From Strix aluco (Eukaryota; Chordata; Aves; Strigiformes; Strigidae): DNA of 64,000 nt. The first letter of the stretch is position 1. Every line of letters begins with the position of its first letter. The notes below the pieces were generated by a model. It saw only the letters and a program-made list of their open reading frames with translations, made no database searches and was not told where the DNA came from. The stretch is taken from contig NC_133939.1 in NCBI RefSeq assembly GCF_031877795.1, positions 9,405,698 through 9,469,697 of the forward strand. Direction: 5' to 3'. The translations under genes and the position numbers were made by a program. Shown piece by piece: positions 11,501 to 25,794 of this stretch.

Positions 11501-14500
11501 TTTCATTTTGAATACGCCCCAGCTAGGTCGATGTTATACTTCCTTCTGTCTGCAGGTCTCCCACCAAAAGATTAGCTACCAAAGGCAACTCAAAACAGTA
11601 GGAATATTTTCTAAAACAGCTGAGACAAAACCTGGGTTAGGAAGCAGACAACCCAGTTTTGACCTCAATTGGCTGCAGATAGATATGGATTACAAAAGGT
11701 TGAAAGATGTTATCAATTTTTTTCATTCCTTTCACTGTTAAAATTTTTTGATACTATTTATTAGTTCTAAGGTAAGGATAAAAAAAAACCCCAAACCCAA
11801 ACACTTCTTATTACTGTGCTATACAAATGTTATAGGGAATTTGCTGCTGAGAGATGAAAGGCATGGGCTAGGCAGAATATAGTGTGGGCAACCATAGCCT
11901 GCACAATGTATGTCTAGAAGAGTCAACACTTTCACTTTTCTTATTCTTGCTACTCTCCATAGGAAGAGAAAGAAAATAAAGGTTTCTTTCCTCAAATAAA
12001 CATTAAAACCTTTTTTTTTCCATAACTATGAAGTCCACAGAGTCTTCAAGTAATATCTCAGACCCCGCATTACAACTAGGTAATGTATTTGCCTTTACTT
12101 TCTCCTGGTTATATGGCTCTGCCTTTGCTAGTTACCTTCATTGTCTGTGGTACTTTTTTAATGAAACAGAAGGACTTGAAAGTTCTTGTTAAGCCTGAAA
12201 AAGAGCACTTGGCAAGTCCACTGGTTTTAATGGAGCATGTCTTTCAACTGTCTGTTTCTACTCATCTGGAACACTCTGGCATTGTTCAGCATAAAAGCAG
12301 TATTTACTCTGTGCCAAAACAAAATTAAGTGGTACACTGTGTTCTCACCCATGGTGAGGGATTTATGGTATAAGGCATTGTGCAAAACCAGAATAAATTA
12401 TGTGACTGGAAAACTTACAAAGCAAAGAGACAAGATGAGATAAGAAGCAAGGGAAGATAATGTGTTAGAAAAGATTCAGGGGTCTACTATGGGATATTGA
12501 AACTGAATTGCCAATGCCTTAACCATATTTCAAATTTTGCTGTCTTCGACATTACCAAAACTGTTCCTTCTCCACCTTTTTCTATTCCTTATCCATTCCC
12601 CTAAAGGGGATGATGATTTTTTAGCTATTAGGATAAGATACTTTGCTGAGAAACTCAGTCCTTTACACTTATCTCCGCATTGGCTTATTCAAAACAAAAA
12701 ATATTCTTCAGTTTAGCCATTTAACACATTCCACATTCAGCAGCAGCAATCTGACAAACTGTACAAAATCATACTCACTTGAGCTTGGGAAAGGGGCCTG
12801 ATAGTTGAATCTTGACTCCTCTTCCTGAAACTTTTTACACATGGCTGGAATAGGATTCATACAAAAAGCTAATAATTTCCACAAGGAACAGGCTGGAGGA
12901 TTGTGCACTTTGCCAATTTATAAGCAATTGGCCACTGTAGTGACCCAAGGTTATATCTATGCTCTGTTTGTTACACATGAAATATTTACATATGGAATTA
13001 ATTGAATTAGAGTATTTTTTTGACTGATCAGTTCATTTTGTACTGAAAAGAACAGTAAGAGGTAAGTGGAGACAAACAAGTATTATTAAGAAACAGTCCA
13101 CAGTGCAGGGTAGGAGGAAATAATTTAGAAAAAAATCATTTAATGATGTGTATGAACAACATTTTTCTCTTGACAAATGTTTGTTGACTCTTCAGAGAAA
13201 GCTCTTCCAAATTATTTCTCAAATTTAAAGAACTGTTTCAGAGTAAGTTTACTCACCAGGTCATGTTCTTGGTTTTGTTTTCTTTTTTATTTTTATTAAC
13301 TTTAATATGCTTAGATGATCTCCTTGTTAGAATATTTCTTATCATTTCTGTGCCACTTTCCCTCAGAAAAGTGAAGGTATTAAAATGCTTGGGTCTGTTG
13401 GTTTTGGGGTTTGTTGGGGTTTTTTTAGCAAGAGCTGTCAAGCTATTCTTTCCTTTCCTTCTGTCTTCTGAAGTAAAAAATGGCCAACTTTACTGAAAAA
13501 AAAAAAAATCAACTGTCTGCAAAGGCTTGATTTCCAGGGCCAGGATGGGGTGGCAACTGATGAATTCATATAGGTATACAGATCCAGTGAAATGCTTGCC
13601 AAACACTGACATTGATTCCCTTCCTTTAAGGGAAGATGTGATATTCTAAAGAAAGTTAATGGACAAATATTGTGGTTATAAAAAGAACAGATCTTTCATC
13701 AGCCACGTAAGAGAAAAACTTGAGTGTTAGAATGGAAGTGACTGAAGAGTAACAAGAAAAAGTTGTATTATATGGGAGTAAAAAGAATAGACACTACACT
13801 CTGCAAAGTATTAACTTGCTCTAATTTATACTGAAACCTGAAAGTGTTTATTATTTTGCTAAGTGCTTCAGAAATCTCTAATAGATGTGGAATAGATATC
13901 TGCTTGTATCATCCGAACAGTACAATTAATGCACTGGTTAGGCTGAGAACACACAGCAGTGAGAATAATTTGGTCATGTCTGTGAAAGGATAGCAGACAA
14001 GTGTCCCAATTATACCAAACAGACCTTACAGGTATGTAAACTCAAATGAGCTTGGTATACTGAAACCTGAACCAGAGCAATCAGTATAGTCCAGGAGTAA
14101 TTCCATTGAACAGGTGAAAGGCAGTCTTTTAGAAAATCTGCTTGTTACAGCAATGGCATGGAACTAAACAAATGTGGGGAGCTTTGCAAATTATTGTTAT
14201 GCTCTAACCTCTCTAACTCATACTGTGACATAGTTTCATCATGCACTGTATGCTGTATTAACTTTGTTGTCATAGAGATAAGTGCAAATCCAGAGAAGGA
14301 AATGTTTACAGTCTGCTGTCACCTTCTAGATTACTCTACATTATGACATCTAATGTATCCAGAGGTAAATCAACAGATTACAGACAAGGATAGGAGAATG
14401 TGAACATTTCACACTTTGGGTTTAAAATTAACCAGATTTAAACTAATCTTTACTTCATAACTTACTGACATTTATAGTATGTAAGATAAAAAATGTCTCA

Positions 14501-17500
14501 TCACCTTCATTCAAGGTACTACTGAAGCCTTATACTTTTCTTAGACATGCTGCTTTCGTGTACAAAACAATGATTACAGACAGCAGTTGCAATAAAAGTC
14601 ATCTTCTGTAAAAATTTACAACACTTACTACACAAAATACCAGCAGTTACAATTTTAAGTCACTGAATTCCATAAATAGTTTGTAAGTTTTGTTATGTAT
14701 TTCAAAGATATTTGGTATTTATGAAGTTTGTTATACTAATAACTCTGAAGACTAGAATCTTCTATCCATGTCTTCTTTTATTCTCCCCCACCCCATAATG
14801 TAGCTTAAAATGTTTGGAACAAAGTAGACTTTAAAAAATGTGTTTCCATTGTACAGATACGTATTTTTGTACATATATGCATGCATACATACATAAATAA
14901 TTAATTTTAAGGCTATAAACTGTATTTCACAGTTTTGGTTTTCCTTTTTTTAAAAAAAAGTAATTTACAAGCTTCCCATCTTAATAATTGCAGGGAACAG
15001 GAACATGATACAGTATTCCATTTTCTTTGATTCATTTCCCACAGATCTTTCAGGTGACTCTTTGGTCAGCTGAATGAGGTAGCAAGAGGTTGACATACAG
15101 TTTCTTCCTTACAGTCTTTTGAAATATTTCATAGCCAGGTTTCTATTTCTGAACTGAATTTTTCCAATTTTGCTCTAGTTCGATGGCTAGCATTCATTGA
15201 GGGTATATGGATTGTGTACTCACTACAAACCACAGTGTGGTCTTTAAGACAGATATTAAGGATAACAAAAGAGTAAATCTGGAAATTATCAGTTTCACTG
15301 CCAGAACAAGAGAAAGGTGTGTATAACCTGGTATTTCAGAATGATGCCTACTGACAGGAAAAGTGATTCTTCATTTACTTTACTGAGTAACGTCATGTTG
15401 GCACACCAGTGTGCTGATCTTGCCCAGACTCACTGTTCAGTGCTAGAAGTGACTTGAGACAGTATAAAAGAAGGATGAGGAAAGTGCTGGTACGTGATCT
15501 GGTTCAGTAAGAGACAGCTCTACCCTCTGGTGGTTGGGTAGCAGCTGTTCAAGCCTGGAAGTAAAACTAATTAAAATATTGTGACAAGATGAGGAATTCA
15601 GTGTATGGTTACTGATGTTCTTAAGAATAAAGGTACATTAAACATAACACACAAAACAAGAATTCATTAGAAGAAAGTGTGTTCATAAAGGAGAAACTTT
15701 GAAAGGCTGTGATAAAGCTAATACTGTAGTCACAATTAGACCTGACAGTGTCACTGCCAGCAGAGCAGTTAAATGCCTGTTCATGGCAAAGAGAGATTGC
15801 AGTTACTATGTAGACCTTCAATCTGAATGTAAAAACTTCACTTATATAGTTGTTTCTTTGAAAGGAATTTCAAGCCAGACTTTGGATAATACTGAGGCAC
15901 ACAGACTACATCACACAGACCACCATCCCTCTTCCCCACCACCCCAAACATGCACTTCAATGTACAGTTCCCCACATTTTACTAGACAAATACAGCTACA
16001 GCCAGTAGGAGAGGACAGGAGTTAAATATCCTGAAATTAGCAAGTACTCCAAGATTCAGTTTGTATCTTTACATAAAAAGCCATTTTTTGGTTTGCCACA
16101 CATTATGACTAACAATGCCATTCCCAGACATTTAGGCCTCACTTTTTCCCTAAAATTTCTAGAACAGGGTTCAGTCTGTACAGACAACTTAAATTCATGT
16201 AAAGAGTCTGTTAAGTTTGCTTCTTGACATGAAATGCCTTCACAATAATTTTCTCTGCATCGTCCCAAGAAAAACTGAGAAGAATAAGCTTTAGCCAAAA
16301 TAAGAAGTCAAAATATTCTTGAAAATAAAGTAAGCTTTCCTTCTAATCTCATTTTTTTTGCATGGTAGTATTAGAAGTGTTTGCATAACATTTTGGGTGA
16401 AGATATTTTTTGTTTTTACACCATCAAGTATTTATGAATGACCTATCCCCAAACTTTGCAAATTTACCACAACTTCTGAATGAAAAGAGGTTGCAGTGAT
16501 TCATCAAGAATAAATAGGAAATATGATACCGGATGTGTTAAAATCGGCTACCAACCACTCTATTTGATAGATCTTCAGAACTTTGCTTTTGTTAATTCAT
16601 TATCATCCCAAACTCACTTTAAGTGGTGAATTAGCTTCAGGTTCATACAATGTCCTAGTCTATGCCTGGGCTCCCTAGACTCTTGTAGTACAAACAATTA
16701 CTCATAACAGCTACTTATGCAAAACAAATTGCTTTGTGCTTCACACTGCCTTAGAGGATACATCCTACTGCAAAATGGGACTAAGTGCTAAACTGTCTGA
16801 CACAAGCAGTCTTTGGTGTCTTTAGAAGAAAGGTCATCAGCTTGCTCCAAGTATGGAATCCCTTCCAAGTATGGAATAAAGTAATAGCAGGTTTTGTAAT
16901 AATGCATTAAATGGAAATATTGCAACACAAAAGATGAGTTCAGAAGAGGGAAACCAAATTGTATACAGAAGCTGAGAGAGCAGGAGGGACCTGCAACTTC
17001 TTTGTTAAGTGTCATGATTCATTGTTATAAAATTCAAAATGAGAAAACACACAGATATAAGGATATAGTATGTAGAAGTTGAGGATTCAGAGAAACTAAA
17101 ACTTCTTTGTGGAACTGGAAATAATGACAGATTTTAAAACATTCCCTAGGAATAGCCTCCAATCTCCTCATAATTTGTCTGATAACAGTTTAGGAAATTA
17201 GTACGGTCTGTTGGTTTCACTATTTGTATTTGCTTTCCCCTTTCTCTATTCAATTTTGGGCCATTCTCCAAACATTTGTATTTGTACACATACTGCAGGA
17301 CAAAAAAGTGACTCTACCTGGTTGGCAGACAGTTCCAGAGGCTCCATGCTCTATAGAAACTCATGTTAAAGTTTCTGCCCCAAAGCAGACCATCCCAGCT
17401 TTATGTAAACTAAAAGGCAGACAACTAAGATTTAAGAACTAAGTTTTAAATACAATAGAGAACCACATCTCAGTGAGGCCAAGGAGTCCAGTTTTGGGGG

Positions 17501-20500
17501 CAGCTGTTTTCCCAGAGTGGAGGCAAATAGCCAAGGCCAAACTTGCAATCACACACTATCTTAACAGAAGCCTGGTAACGTCAGCACAGCTCACACTCCA
17601 GCACTTACGCTGATTCATCGGGGCTCTTCAAACACAGGCTCCAAACTAAGGAGTCCATTATGCAGAAGCGTGATTTTTTAATTGATTTGCTAAATCAAAC
17701 AACATGCATGACTGGCCCATAATCCAACATTTAACATATTAGCATCTATTATAGTCATGAAATATTAGAGTAGATTAAACATGGTGGGAAAATGTTATTC
17801 TCTTAAGTTTCTTTCTTTTTCCACGTTACTAGTTTTCATCAGCCGTGTACCAAAAAGAACAAAATGACTGTTATCCCAATCCGAAGAACACATAATTACA
17901 GGGATAGATACTATTTCTTAAATAATCAATTTCCTTGGTTTCTAATGCCTGCAAAAATAAGAAAACACTACCAGGACAAGTGCTCTTCCTTTGTTTACTT
18001 TTACAGTGAACAGATTTAACTGTCTCATCAACTGTGTCAACTACTAAAGTGAATGTTCCTGTCACGGATTTGAGATACCAAGTCCTATAAAGATCACCCT
18101 TCATTCTGAGTTGAGGCCTGATCACAGCAACTTCAGGAGAACTTTTTTGTGCAAATTAGCTCCTGTCAAACAGAATCACTTTCATCAAATCACAATTCAC
18201 TGATGTTTCTGGCATATAGTTTTTATGCACACGAGTATTCTCATGTGACATAAAAAGGAAACCATATGTTTGGATTCACCTTCACTTCTCTCTGCCATAT
18301 GATCTTGTATTCTAGTGACAAAATGCTTTTAATGAACAGAAAGTGTGGAAAACTATTTGCAAAAATGGGTCAAAAGTAAAATACTAAGCTCAGTTTAAGA
18401 CTAAAGATCTGCATTGATACAAACATCACACTTCTATATGAATTAACATATGTTGCTTTATTCCATAACACGAGTTTCCATGAAGATAGTTCAGGCTCCA
18501 AAAATTCATTTTGCTTTCTTGTTCTGCAAGCTTCAACAGAGATCAAATGAAAAAAGCACATCTTGGGGATGTCAGGAACTTATTTTAAATGCTGCTTTGC
18601 CAATAGCTTAAGGGCAACTACTTTTTAGGGAGCCTAGGAAAAGACTGGTTTTCAATTAATAAAATATTAGCCTTTCAATATGCTAACTACTTTTTTTTGT
18701 AAGTAGTAGGTGAGCTTACTCCCTAAATTCAATACTTTTTTCCCCCCTAACAGAAAGCTGAAAAATAAGTGTTAGACTTTATCACTGACTTGTCACAGAT
18801 TAGTGGCACATACACCTTTCTGAAGTAGAACATAAATCTATATTCTTAAATTGTAACTCCACAGATATCAGCAGCACATCTATATACTGTACTGAGAAAG
18901 AAAACAAGTCAGTCTGCTTTTCCTGAGTCATATATGCATTTCTGTAGATTTACAGTTAAATCTCTGGCTAGTCTCTATGTTTAAGAACATAAAACAGTAC
19001 TAGGATTGTTTAATATTTCTCACATTACACTGATACAAAAGCAAATGAGTTTCCTAGTGGCTGCCCAGCTATCTTTATGCTTTTCAGCCTATGCCATTCA
19101 ACGTTGCACTTTCTAGTCTCAGAATGTGGAAAGAATCTGCTGTTTATAAATTATACCCATCTTAAACACAGTTGTATGGGTTTGGTTAGGGTTTTTTGGG
19201 TTGGGGTTTTTTATTTGTTTGCTTTTTCAAACAAAATTATGCAGTGAGCAGAACAATATATAACTGCCATATATAATTCTAGGCTTTAAAGCACTTTTCT
19301 GACTGCTTCTGTACAGACTGCAACACAACTTCCAACCAACTGTACAACCAAATATTTTACCAAAAAAAAAAGTGGTGGACTATAGGATGTACTTCAAACT
19401 ACTGCAGTGTGAGCAGCTCAGTCGTTTTGATACTTTGCTTTACAGTGACAGCTGTATTTCACAGTAGACAAAGGGCTGGAACATCATATGCAGCACAACA
19501 GCTGTACTTCTTCAGCTCAGGTTCCTTTGAACTTGCAGCTTAGTTCAGTGGGAATTCAGAGACCAGAACCTTCCACTCCCCCAACAGAAACATGACAGAG
19601 GCCCACAGCTGTTTGTTTAGAATGCAGTATTTCCTCCTCCCATTTTTACATGTACTTGTAGAGCACAACAAGCTCATACAAACATGAGGCAAGCTTCTTT
19701 GCTTTAAACAATGATTGTTTATCCCATTTAAGCTTTTTAAGGGAAACTCTCTGTATAAAAAGTGACACATTGAGATACCACTGAAGCCATTAATTTCTGT
19801 TCGAAGTTACCCAAGAAGCAGGTCTGCAGAATAGAAGGAAAGCTGGTGTTAACTTGCCATTTTTATTCAAGGCACGTTTTTAAAAAGAAAGAAAAAAATC
19901 ATCACATTTACCCATTTTTAAGTTCAGTAGATGGTAATCATAGTCTGAAGCCTCCAACAGATTACTCGAGGAAAAAAGATGATTGTAAACATTAACTGGT
20001 GTCCGAGTTATTTCTTTAGGCGGGCCTGATTAATTTTCTGAGTGCAGTAGCAAAAACTTTGCTTTCAAATTTTTGAGAGAAAATACAGCAGAAAATGAAA
20101 GCACAAGGAAAAGCTTATTACAAAAAATATGTTTGACACTGGTCTGATTTTTCATCTGCTGCTATTTAGATGAAGGAATACTCAATCCTTCTGTTCCTCC
20201 TTGTAAAGATGACACAAAGTCAAAAAGTTTTTATGTGGAAATGAAACCTTTGTCTTCACAAAGCTCAAGATACTTCATTAAGATAATTTTAACCAAAATA
20301 AATCTGGTTAGGACAAAGGAAGAACTATGTTAATTCCTTCCTAAGGATAAATACACACTAATAAATGAGAATTAAGACAAAACCCTGATCTGACATCTGC
20401 TAGTGCCACACCAATTGCAACTCTGAGGCAGTGACTTGCCTTGTTCGACATCACATTTCCTCACCACCACTTGTGAATAGCAAATCAAGTACTCCCTTAA

Positions 20501-22031
20501 CACAGAAAGTGTTTTCTTGACAGGCTTACACTCTGCACAAAAGGGCTCACAATATTACCAGCTTTAATGCCAAAACTATTCTTATCCCATTGAACACGAA
20601 GAACGTCTATGGTGTTCCTCCCACTCCCTGGGGAGTTTGCCAGAAGTCAGTTATAACTAAGAAGGAATTTATTTCCATTTCCATTAGGTACAACAACTTT
20701 TATTCCCCCCAAAAGCAAAAGCCTTGTACCTAATAAAAGTAAAGTTATACAAGGAAAGATAGGGAGGACTTCAATAAAATAAAACTATCTACAATAAACC
20801 ACAGTAATTTTTAAGTAGTAAAGATCTCCTGTGTACAGTGCTATAGTGCTCACAAGACCAGGGAGGAAAGAGCTGAAAGTACAGAAAGAATATCTTCTAC
20901 TGACTAGGACTAACTGCACTAGGGATGGAAGTGACTATCAAACTATACTGTTTGTATCTTAATCAAAAGATCTGAATACCCAGTTTTAGATCAGGTCTGC
21001 ATATAAAGTGATTGAATTCTTTAATTGATGGTAATCATCAGCATTAATCATCATGTAGCAGAAAAACAGACAGATTTTCCTTGCCTATTGCACCCTGCAG
21101 CATACAGGAACTTCGTGCTATTAATCCTCCTCTGCTTGATCTCCACTTATTTATTGTTGGTCGATGCATTTTTTCAGATCAGCCAGTGAACATGTAAAAA
21201 GTTGACCAGCATCTACTTCGTGTAAGAACACAGAAGCAGGTTCACAGGCAACAGGGAGCAATAAGCAATTTTTTTCCTATTTGAAACAAAATTATTTATA
21301 CCAGCTTTCCTACTCAGCTCCTTTGAGATTCTGGTCACCAGCCAAATTATTAGAATTGTATGGCAACAAGATAAAAATTGACTGAAAGAAAGCCAACTGA
21401 AAGAAGACAAGTAAAAAACAAAGGAAGAATCATCATTGCTGGAAAGAAAGGATCAGATACTGGTCAAGGAAAGGAACTGAGACATATGAAACATATCACT
21501 GAATGAAACTTAGCTCCTTAACTCACATAGCTTTGGGCCCAAACCTATGTGAGGTTTTTTTATTTAATAATGGGATTATGTATAAAAATATGAAAGACTA
21601 CAGGAAAAAAACATGTGAAGCCACATAATTTTGTATGACATTTCAAGAGCATGAAGTAAAGCTACAAAACACTGCAGTATAATATCGAGCCACATTTCTA
21701 TTATTAATATCAAAATAATCAGATGCAGCCTTTCATGAGACTGATTGTAAATTAAAAAAAGGAAAACATCAAACTAGCCAAGCACTATCCAATATACACA
21801 CAGACAGTGTAGAATGACCTAGATTTGTGACATTTTAAAATTTCAGTCTACTACAACAAGCAAGGCATCCCACGTTGCACTATCAGTATTCTATTGCAGG
21901 TTGCTCCAGCACCATTGAAAGCACTGCAACCTCCTGTGGGCATCCCCTGGAAAACAACATGTGCATCTCAGGAGGTGAGCTCAGTGCCTAACATCTTAAT
22001 TAAATGGAACAGCTTCCAGTATTCATCATTT
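8554..22031. other. long non-coding interval
   Basis: About 13.5 kb with no supported gene. It holds short A/C-rich or G/T-rich low-complexity patches (about 9930-9970, 11783-11805, 13390-13428, 19178-19222), small CA runs (8827-8836, 10259-10268), and a two-copy 14-bp direct repeat (16846-16859 and 16864-16877). Open frames are 60-110 codons, without domains or plausible exon boundaries. It is presumably intergenic or a large intron. Confidence 0.55.
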
Positions 22032-22051
22032 GGGGGGGGGGGGGGGGGGGG
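22032..22051. repeat. G20 homopolymer
   Basis: Twenty consecutive G on the + strand (C on the minus) sit in otherwise AT-rich unique sequence. Such runs can form G-quadruplexes and are prone to polymerase slippage, so the exact length may be an assembly or basecalling estimate. Confidence 0.95.
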
Positions 22052-23828
22052 AGGTAGGATTCAACATAAGGAAATCTCATGACTTAATTTACTAAATTAG
22101 TCCTTTGCATGTATATAGCCTTCTTGGGTCTATGAATCTTGAAGAGTTTAAAGTATTAAAAATTAAGCCTTGCAACCAATATCCTAAAAGAAAGTTATGC
22201 ATCAAATCTATAGCACAGAGAAGTTACGTTATCTGCTGAAGGCTGTAGATCAAACTGCAGCTTGTTTTTCCATTGCTCACTTTGAACTACTGAGCAGCTA
22301 ACTGTAAGAGGATAGAGGAATCATTGACCACTGTTTAATATTGCGTTCATTTATAATTCAGCTGTTATTACAGTATGCTTTCATTAAATGCCTCAGCTGT
22401 ACAGTTATTTCTACTCCTGAAGCTTTATAACAGTTTAAACTCTCTCACTGTTTGATACAGTCATTTTTAACCTAAAAAGGATTTCATCCTGTTATATGTT
22501 TGCCTCTGTCAATTCTTCCATCTCAGTGTCATAATCATGCTTTGGAGTAGACTCCTTTCATAGTAAAATGTTGTAGACAGTACTGAGATCAAATGAAACC
22601 CAAATTCATTCCATGACATAATCTTAATAATTCAACACATTTAAGAAGCCATATCTTTTAGCGTTGCTATTTCAGTGAGAAGATGGTGGCAATCAGGATG
22701 CAAATTCATTTTCCTACCTGGAAAGCTTTATCATTCAGGCAGAGAAGAGAGGGAAAAGAAACTTAAGTGACTCATGTATTCCCACAAGTAGTGCCTGCTG
22801 CAAGTGAACTGCTTGTAGATAGAGTATACACTGAAGTTGACCATGCAAGACTTTTGGCAAATTCTTATTAATTAATCTGAAGAAAAGAGGATTCATTCTA
22901 TAAAGTTTCTTAAATGGATAGTATACTACATTTATTCCCACTAAGTAATGTATGTACATTAATAAAAAGTCTTTCAGATGGCATGCTCAATTTTTTGATA
23001 TATATTTCTATTTTTCAAAAGACAGAAGTTCAGCTTTTAGATCTCAGCTTATGAACGTGGTGAGCATTGCTATGTCTTGAAGTACCATTTTGCTCTGATA
23101 AAACAGTCCCTAGAATGTGTCAACAGGTGGAAGTTTTTATTTCTTGATACTAAACTATCTTGCTACAGCATGAATTATATTATCCTTCTATTTGAGGGAG
23201 ATATAGGCTAAAATCCCCAAGAATCAACAGCAACCACCACCAAACTGAAAGGTCCATGAGGCAGACATGGAGCACACTAGCTAGTAATAACACAGTATTT
23301 TCTGCATCCAACAAGGAAACAGCAAATTAAGTTAATTCCATTATAATCACTTCTCACTGTAAGCCCAATGATTGTAAATGCTGCATCATTTTTCACTTAC
23401 AACAGCACTGATACATTTGGTCCGCTACTATAATACAATAATAAAAATACTTCAGGGAAAAAATAATTTAAATAGTTGTACAGCAACCTATGCATCTAGG
23501 CAGAAGCATTCACTCTCTAAATAATTGAATGAAAAACAGTCCACAGTGGAAAACTTTCTTCTCTCCTGTTATGTAAAGTAGGACATAGGACATGTAAAGA
23601 GAGTCCTTTACATTTCCAAAACACCAGACAGAGAAATATCCAAAACTTAAATTGGAAACAGAAGAAACAGCATAAGAGACAGTCTGTTACACTATAAAAA
23701 GTGGGATTTCCACTGAGAAATACTCTTCATCATTTGTGCATCCTTAACCTTACTACTGATGAGAAAACTGGTAGAAATGAGTCTCATGCAATTACACAAA
23801 GTTTTCTCTGATATTCTCATAGATGAGG
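22052..23828. other. non-coding interval
   Basis: No gene, repeat or RNA is supported between the G run and solo LTR A. Confidence 0.55.
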
Positions 23829-24008
23829 TGTATTGGGTTTGCGTGGCAAGGTTTTGGTAGCAGGGAAGCTACAGGGGTGGCTTCTGTGAGAAAGCTGCTG
23901 GAAGCTTCCCCCATGTCCCACAGAGCCAATGCCATCTGGCTCCAGGATGGACCCACCGCTGGCCCAGGCCGAGCCCATCAGCCACAGTGGCAGTGCCTCT
24001 GGGATAAC

Positions 24009-24017
24009 ATATTTAAG
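24009..24017 (+). promoter_or_regulatory. TATA-like box of LTR A
   Basis: ATATTTAAG lies 180 bp into the LTR and is shared in position and sequence with LTR B (44487-44495). This suggests the retroviral core promoter at the U3/R boundary. Confidence 0.55.
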
Positions 24018-24250
24018 AAGAGCAGGGGGGAAAACTGTGGGGCAGCAGTCGGAGAGTAGAGTGAGAACATGGAGAGAAACAACTCTGCAGACCCCAAGGT
24101 CAGTGCAGCAGGAGGAGCAGGAGGTGCTCCAGGTGCTGGAGCAGAGATTCCCCTGCAGCCTGTGGTGCAGCCCATCATGAGGTAGCTGTGCCCTGCACCC
24201 AGGGAGGTCCACGGGGGAGCAGAGACCCACCTGCAGCCCTTGGGGGACCC

Positions 24251-24505
24251 CACGCCAGAGCAGGTGGGTGCCTGAAGGAGGCTGTGACCCTGTGGGAAGC
24301 CCACGCTGGAGCAGGCTTCTGGCAGGACCTGTAGCCCCATGGAGAGAGGAGCCCACACTGGAGCAGGTTCCTTGGCAGGACTGGTGACCCCACAGGGGAC
24401 CCACGTTGGAGCAGTCTGTTCCTGAAGGACTGCAGTCCATGGGAATTATTGGAGAAAGTTTGTGGAGGACTGTCTCCTGTGGGAGGCACCTCACACTGGA
24501 GCAGG
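24251..24505 (+). repeat. ~50-bp tandem units inside LTR A
   Basis: A CACGCTGGAGCAGG-like core recurs at 24251, 24302, 24354 and 24402, a spacing of 48-52 bp, with a further copy at 24492. The spacer text is also similar (CCTGAAGGA/GGCAGGAC followed by GACCC). The array lies between the TATA box and the poly(A) signal, so it would fall in the transcribed R region. LTR B has fewer clear units, which probably explains much of its shorter length. Confidence 0.65.
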
Positions 24506-24701
24506 AAAAGAGTGAGAGGAAGGAGCAACAGAGACATGATGAACTGACCACAACACCCATTCCCGTCCCCCTGTGGCACTTGGAGGGAGGAGGCAGAGAA
24601 AATCAGGAGTGAAGTTGAGCCCAGAAAGAAGGGAGGGGTAGGGGGAAGGTGTTTTTAAGTTTTGGTTTTATTTCTCATTACCCTACTCTGATTTGATTTG
24701 T

Positions 24702-24707
24702 AATAAA
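24702..24707 (+). terminator. AATAAA poly(A) signal of LTR A
   Basis: A canonical hexamer lies before a G/T-rich stretch about 185 bp from the LTR 3' end, as expected near an R/U5 border. Confidence 0.6.
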
Positions 24708-25794
24708 ATTAATTTCCCCAAGTCGAGCCTGTTTTGCCCATGACAGTAACTGCTGAGTGATTTCTCCCTGTCCTTAGCTCAGCTCACAAGCCTTTCGATA
24801 TATTTTGTCTCTCCCTTGTCCAGCTGAGAAGGCGGAGTGATAGAGCGGCTTGGTGGGTACCTGGCATCCAGTCAGGGTCAACCCACCACGAGAGGTAAGC
24901 ATACAGCAAGCATGGGAGCATAAAGAAGAGTAAAAAGCAGAGTTGCAAACCTGAAAGTACAACTGAAAGTTAACAGTCCATGACACAATAGTTCCAGCAC
25001 TAATTCAAGTGCAAGCTTAGACACACAGCAAGCAACTTTGCTCAAGAAGCTTTTTCACCTCTGCAGTGCATGTAGGCAGGCATATTCCCCATCCTCTCTG
25101 TAGGGGTATATAAGCAGCAAGCACTGTCTTCAGATTCCAATTAAAGATGAAGTGTTTATACTTGTTGTTTTCCTTGCCGGGAGCCCTTTTTTTCCTCTTC
25201 ACAAGTTCTTCTAAAAAGCACTTCTTTTATTTTTATTTTTTTTTACATATATAAATCTTCTCAGCTGGTGAGAAGGAGAAACTTCTGGGGTGAAGGAGAA
25301 ACTTCACTCTTTCTCTGATTGCAGGGAACTTCGGCTTACCACAGCTTTAATTCCCTATGCTATGCATCGCCTAAATCCATAAAGCCTTTTCTCTCACCTC
25401 TGCCCACTTCATTTGTATTTTCTCCTCTTCCCCTAGGCAGTGCAATAGAGTGAATTTTTTAAAAATTTTTTTCCTTTTAAGCAGAGCCAAGTTATTAACA
25501 CATATTTCACTGCTCAGCTGGACCTCCTAATAAGCTAGTTACTGCTTAGAGCCAGGCTAATCAGGAGAGGAGTCAGGATGTCCAGCAGAGAACCAACACA
25601 AGAATGAAAAATAGACTAAAAAGTGAGGCTGAAGCTAGGTACTATGGTCATAAAAGCAGATATACCAACAGAGCAGCCTGAAGGAGGGCGAGTGCCTGAT
25701 CACCAACTCACATAATCACTACAGACCAGGATGAAGATTTGGCATTAACAAGCTTGGTATTATTCATTTATAATTTTGTAATAGAAAAGGTTTT

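Larger units (their letters stand above)
23829..24890 (+). mobile_element. solo LTR A, avian endogenous retrovirus
   Basis: A 1.06-kb GC-rich block begins TGTATTGGGTTTGCGTGGC, a start I recognise from avian ERV LTRs, and ends ...GGGTCAACCCACCACG. It carries a TATA-like ATATTTAAG (24009-24017) and an AATAAA poly(A) signal (24702-24707), in the U3-R-U5 order expected on the + strand. The flanks give an imperfect 5-bp duplication, tgagg (23824-23828) against agagg (24891-24895). No gag, pol or env lies next to it, so it is a solo LTR left by LTR-LTR recombination. Open frames inside it, up to 247 codons on the minus strand, are by-products of the GC-rich repeats. ERVL (class III) is a guess based on the 5-bp duplication. 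Confidence 0.87.

Noticed and set aside
23817-24579. Long open frames (up to 247 codons) on the minus strand inside LTR A
   Set aside because: They lie within the GC-rich repeated LTR and translate to low-complexity Cys/Ser/Leu-rich text with no domain. The LTR signals are on the + strand.
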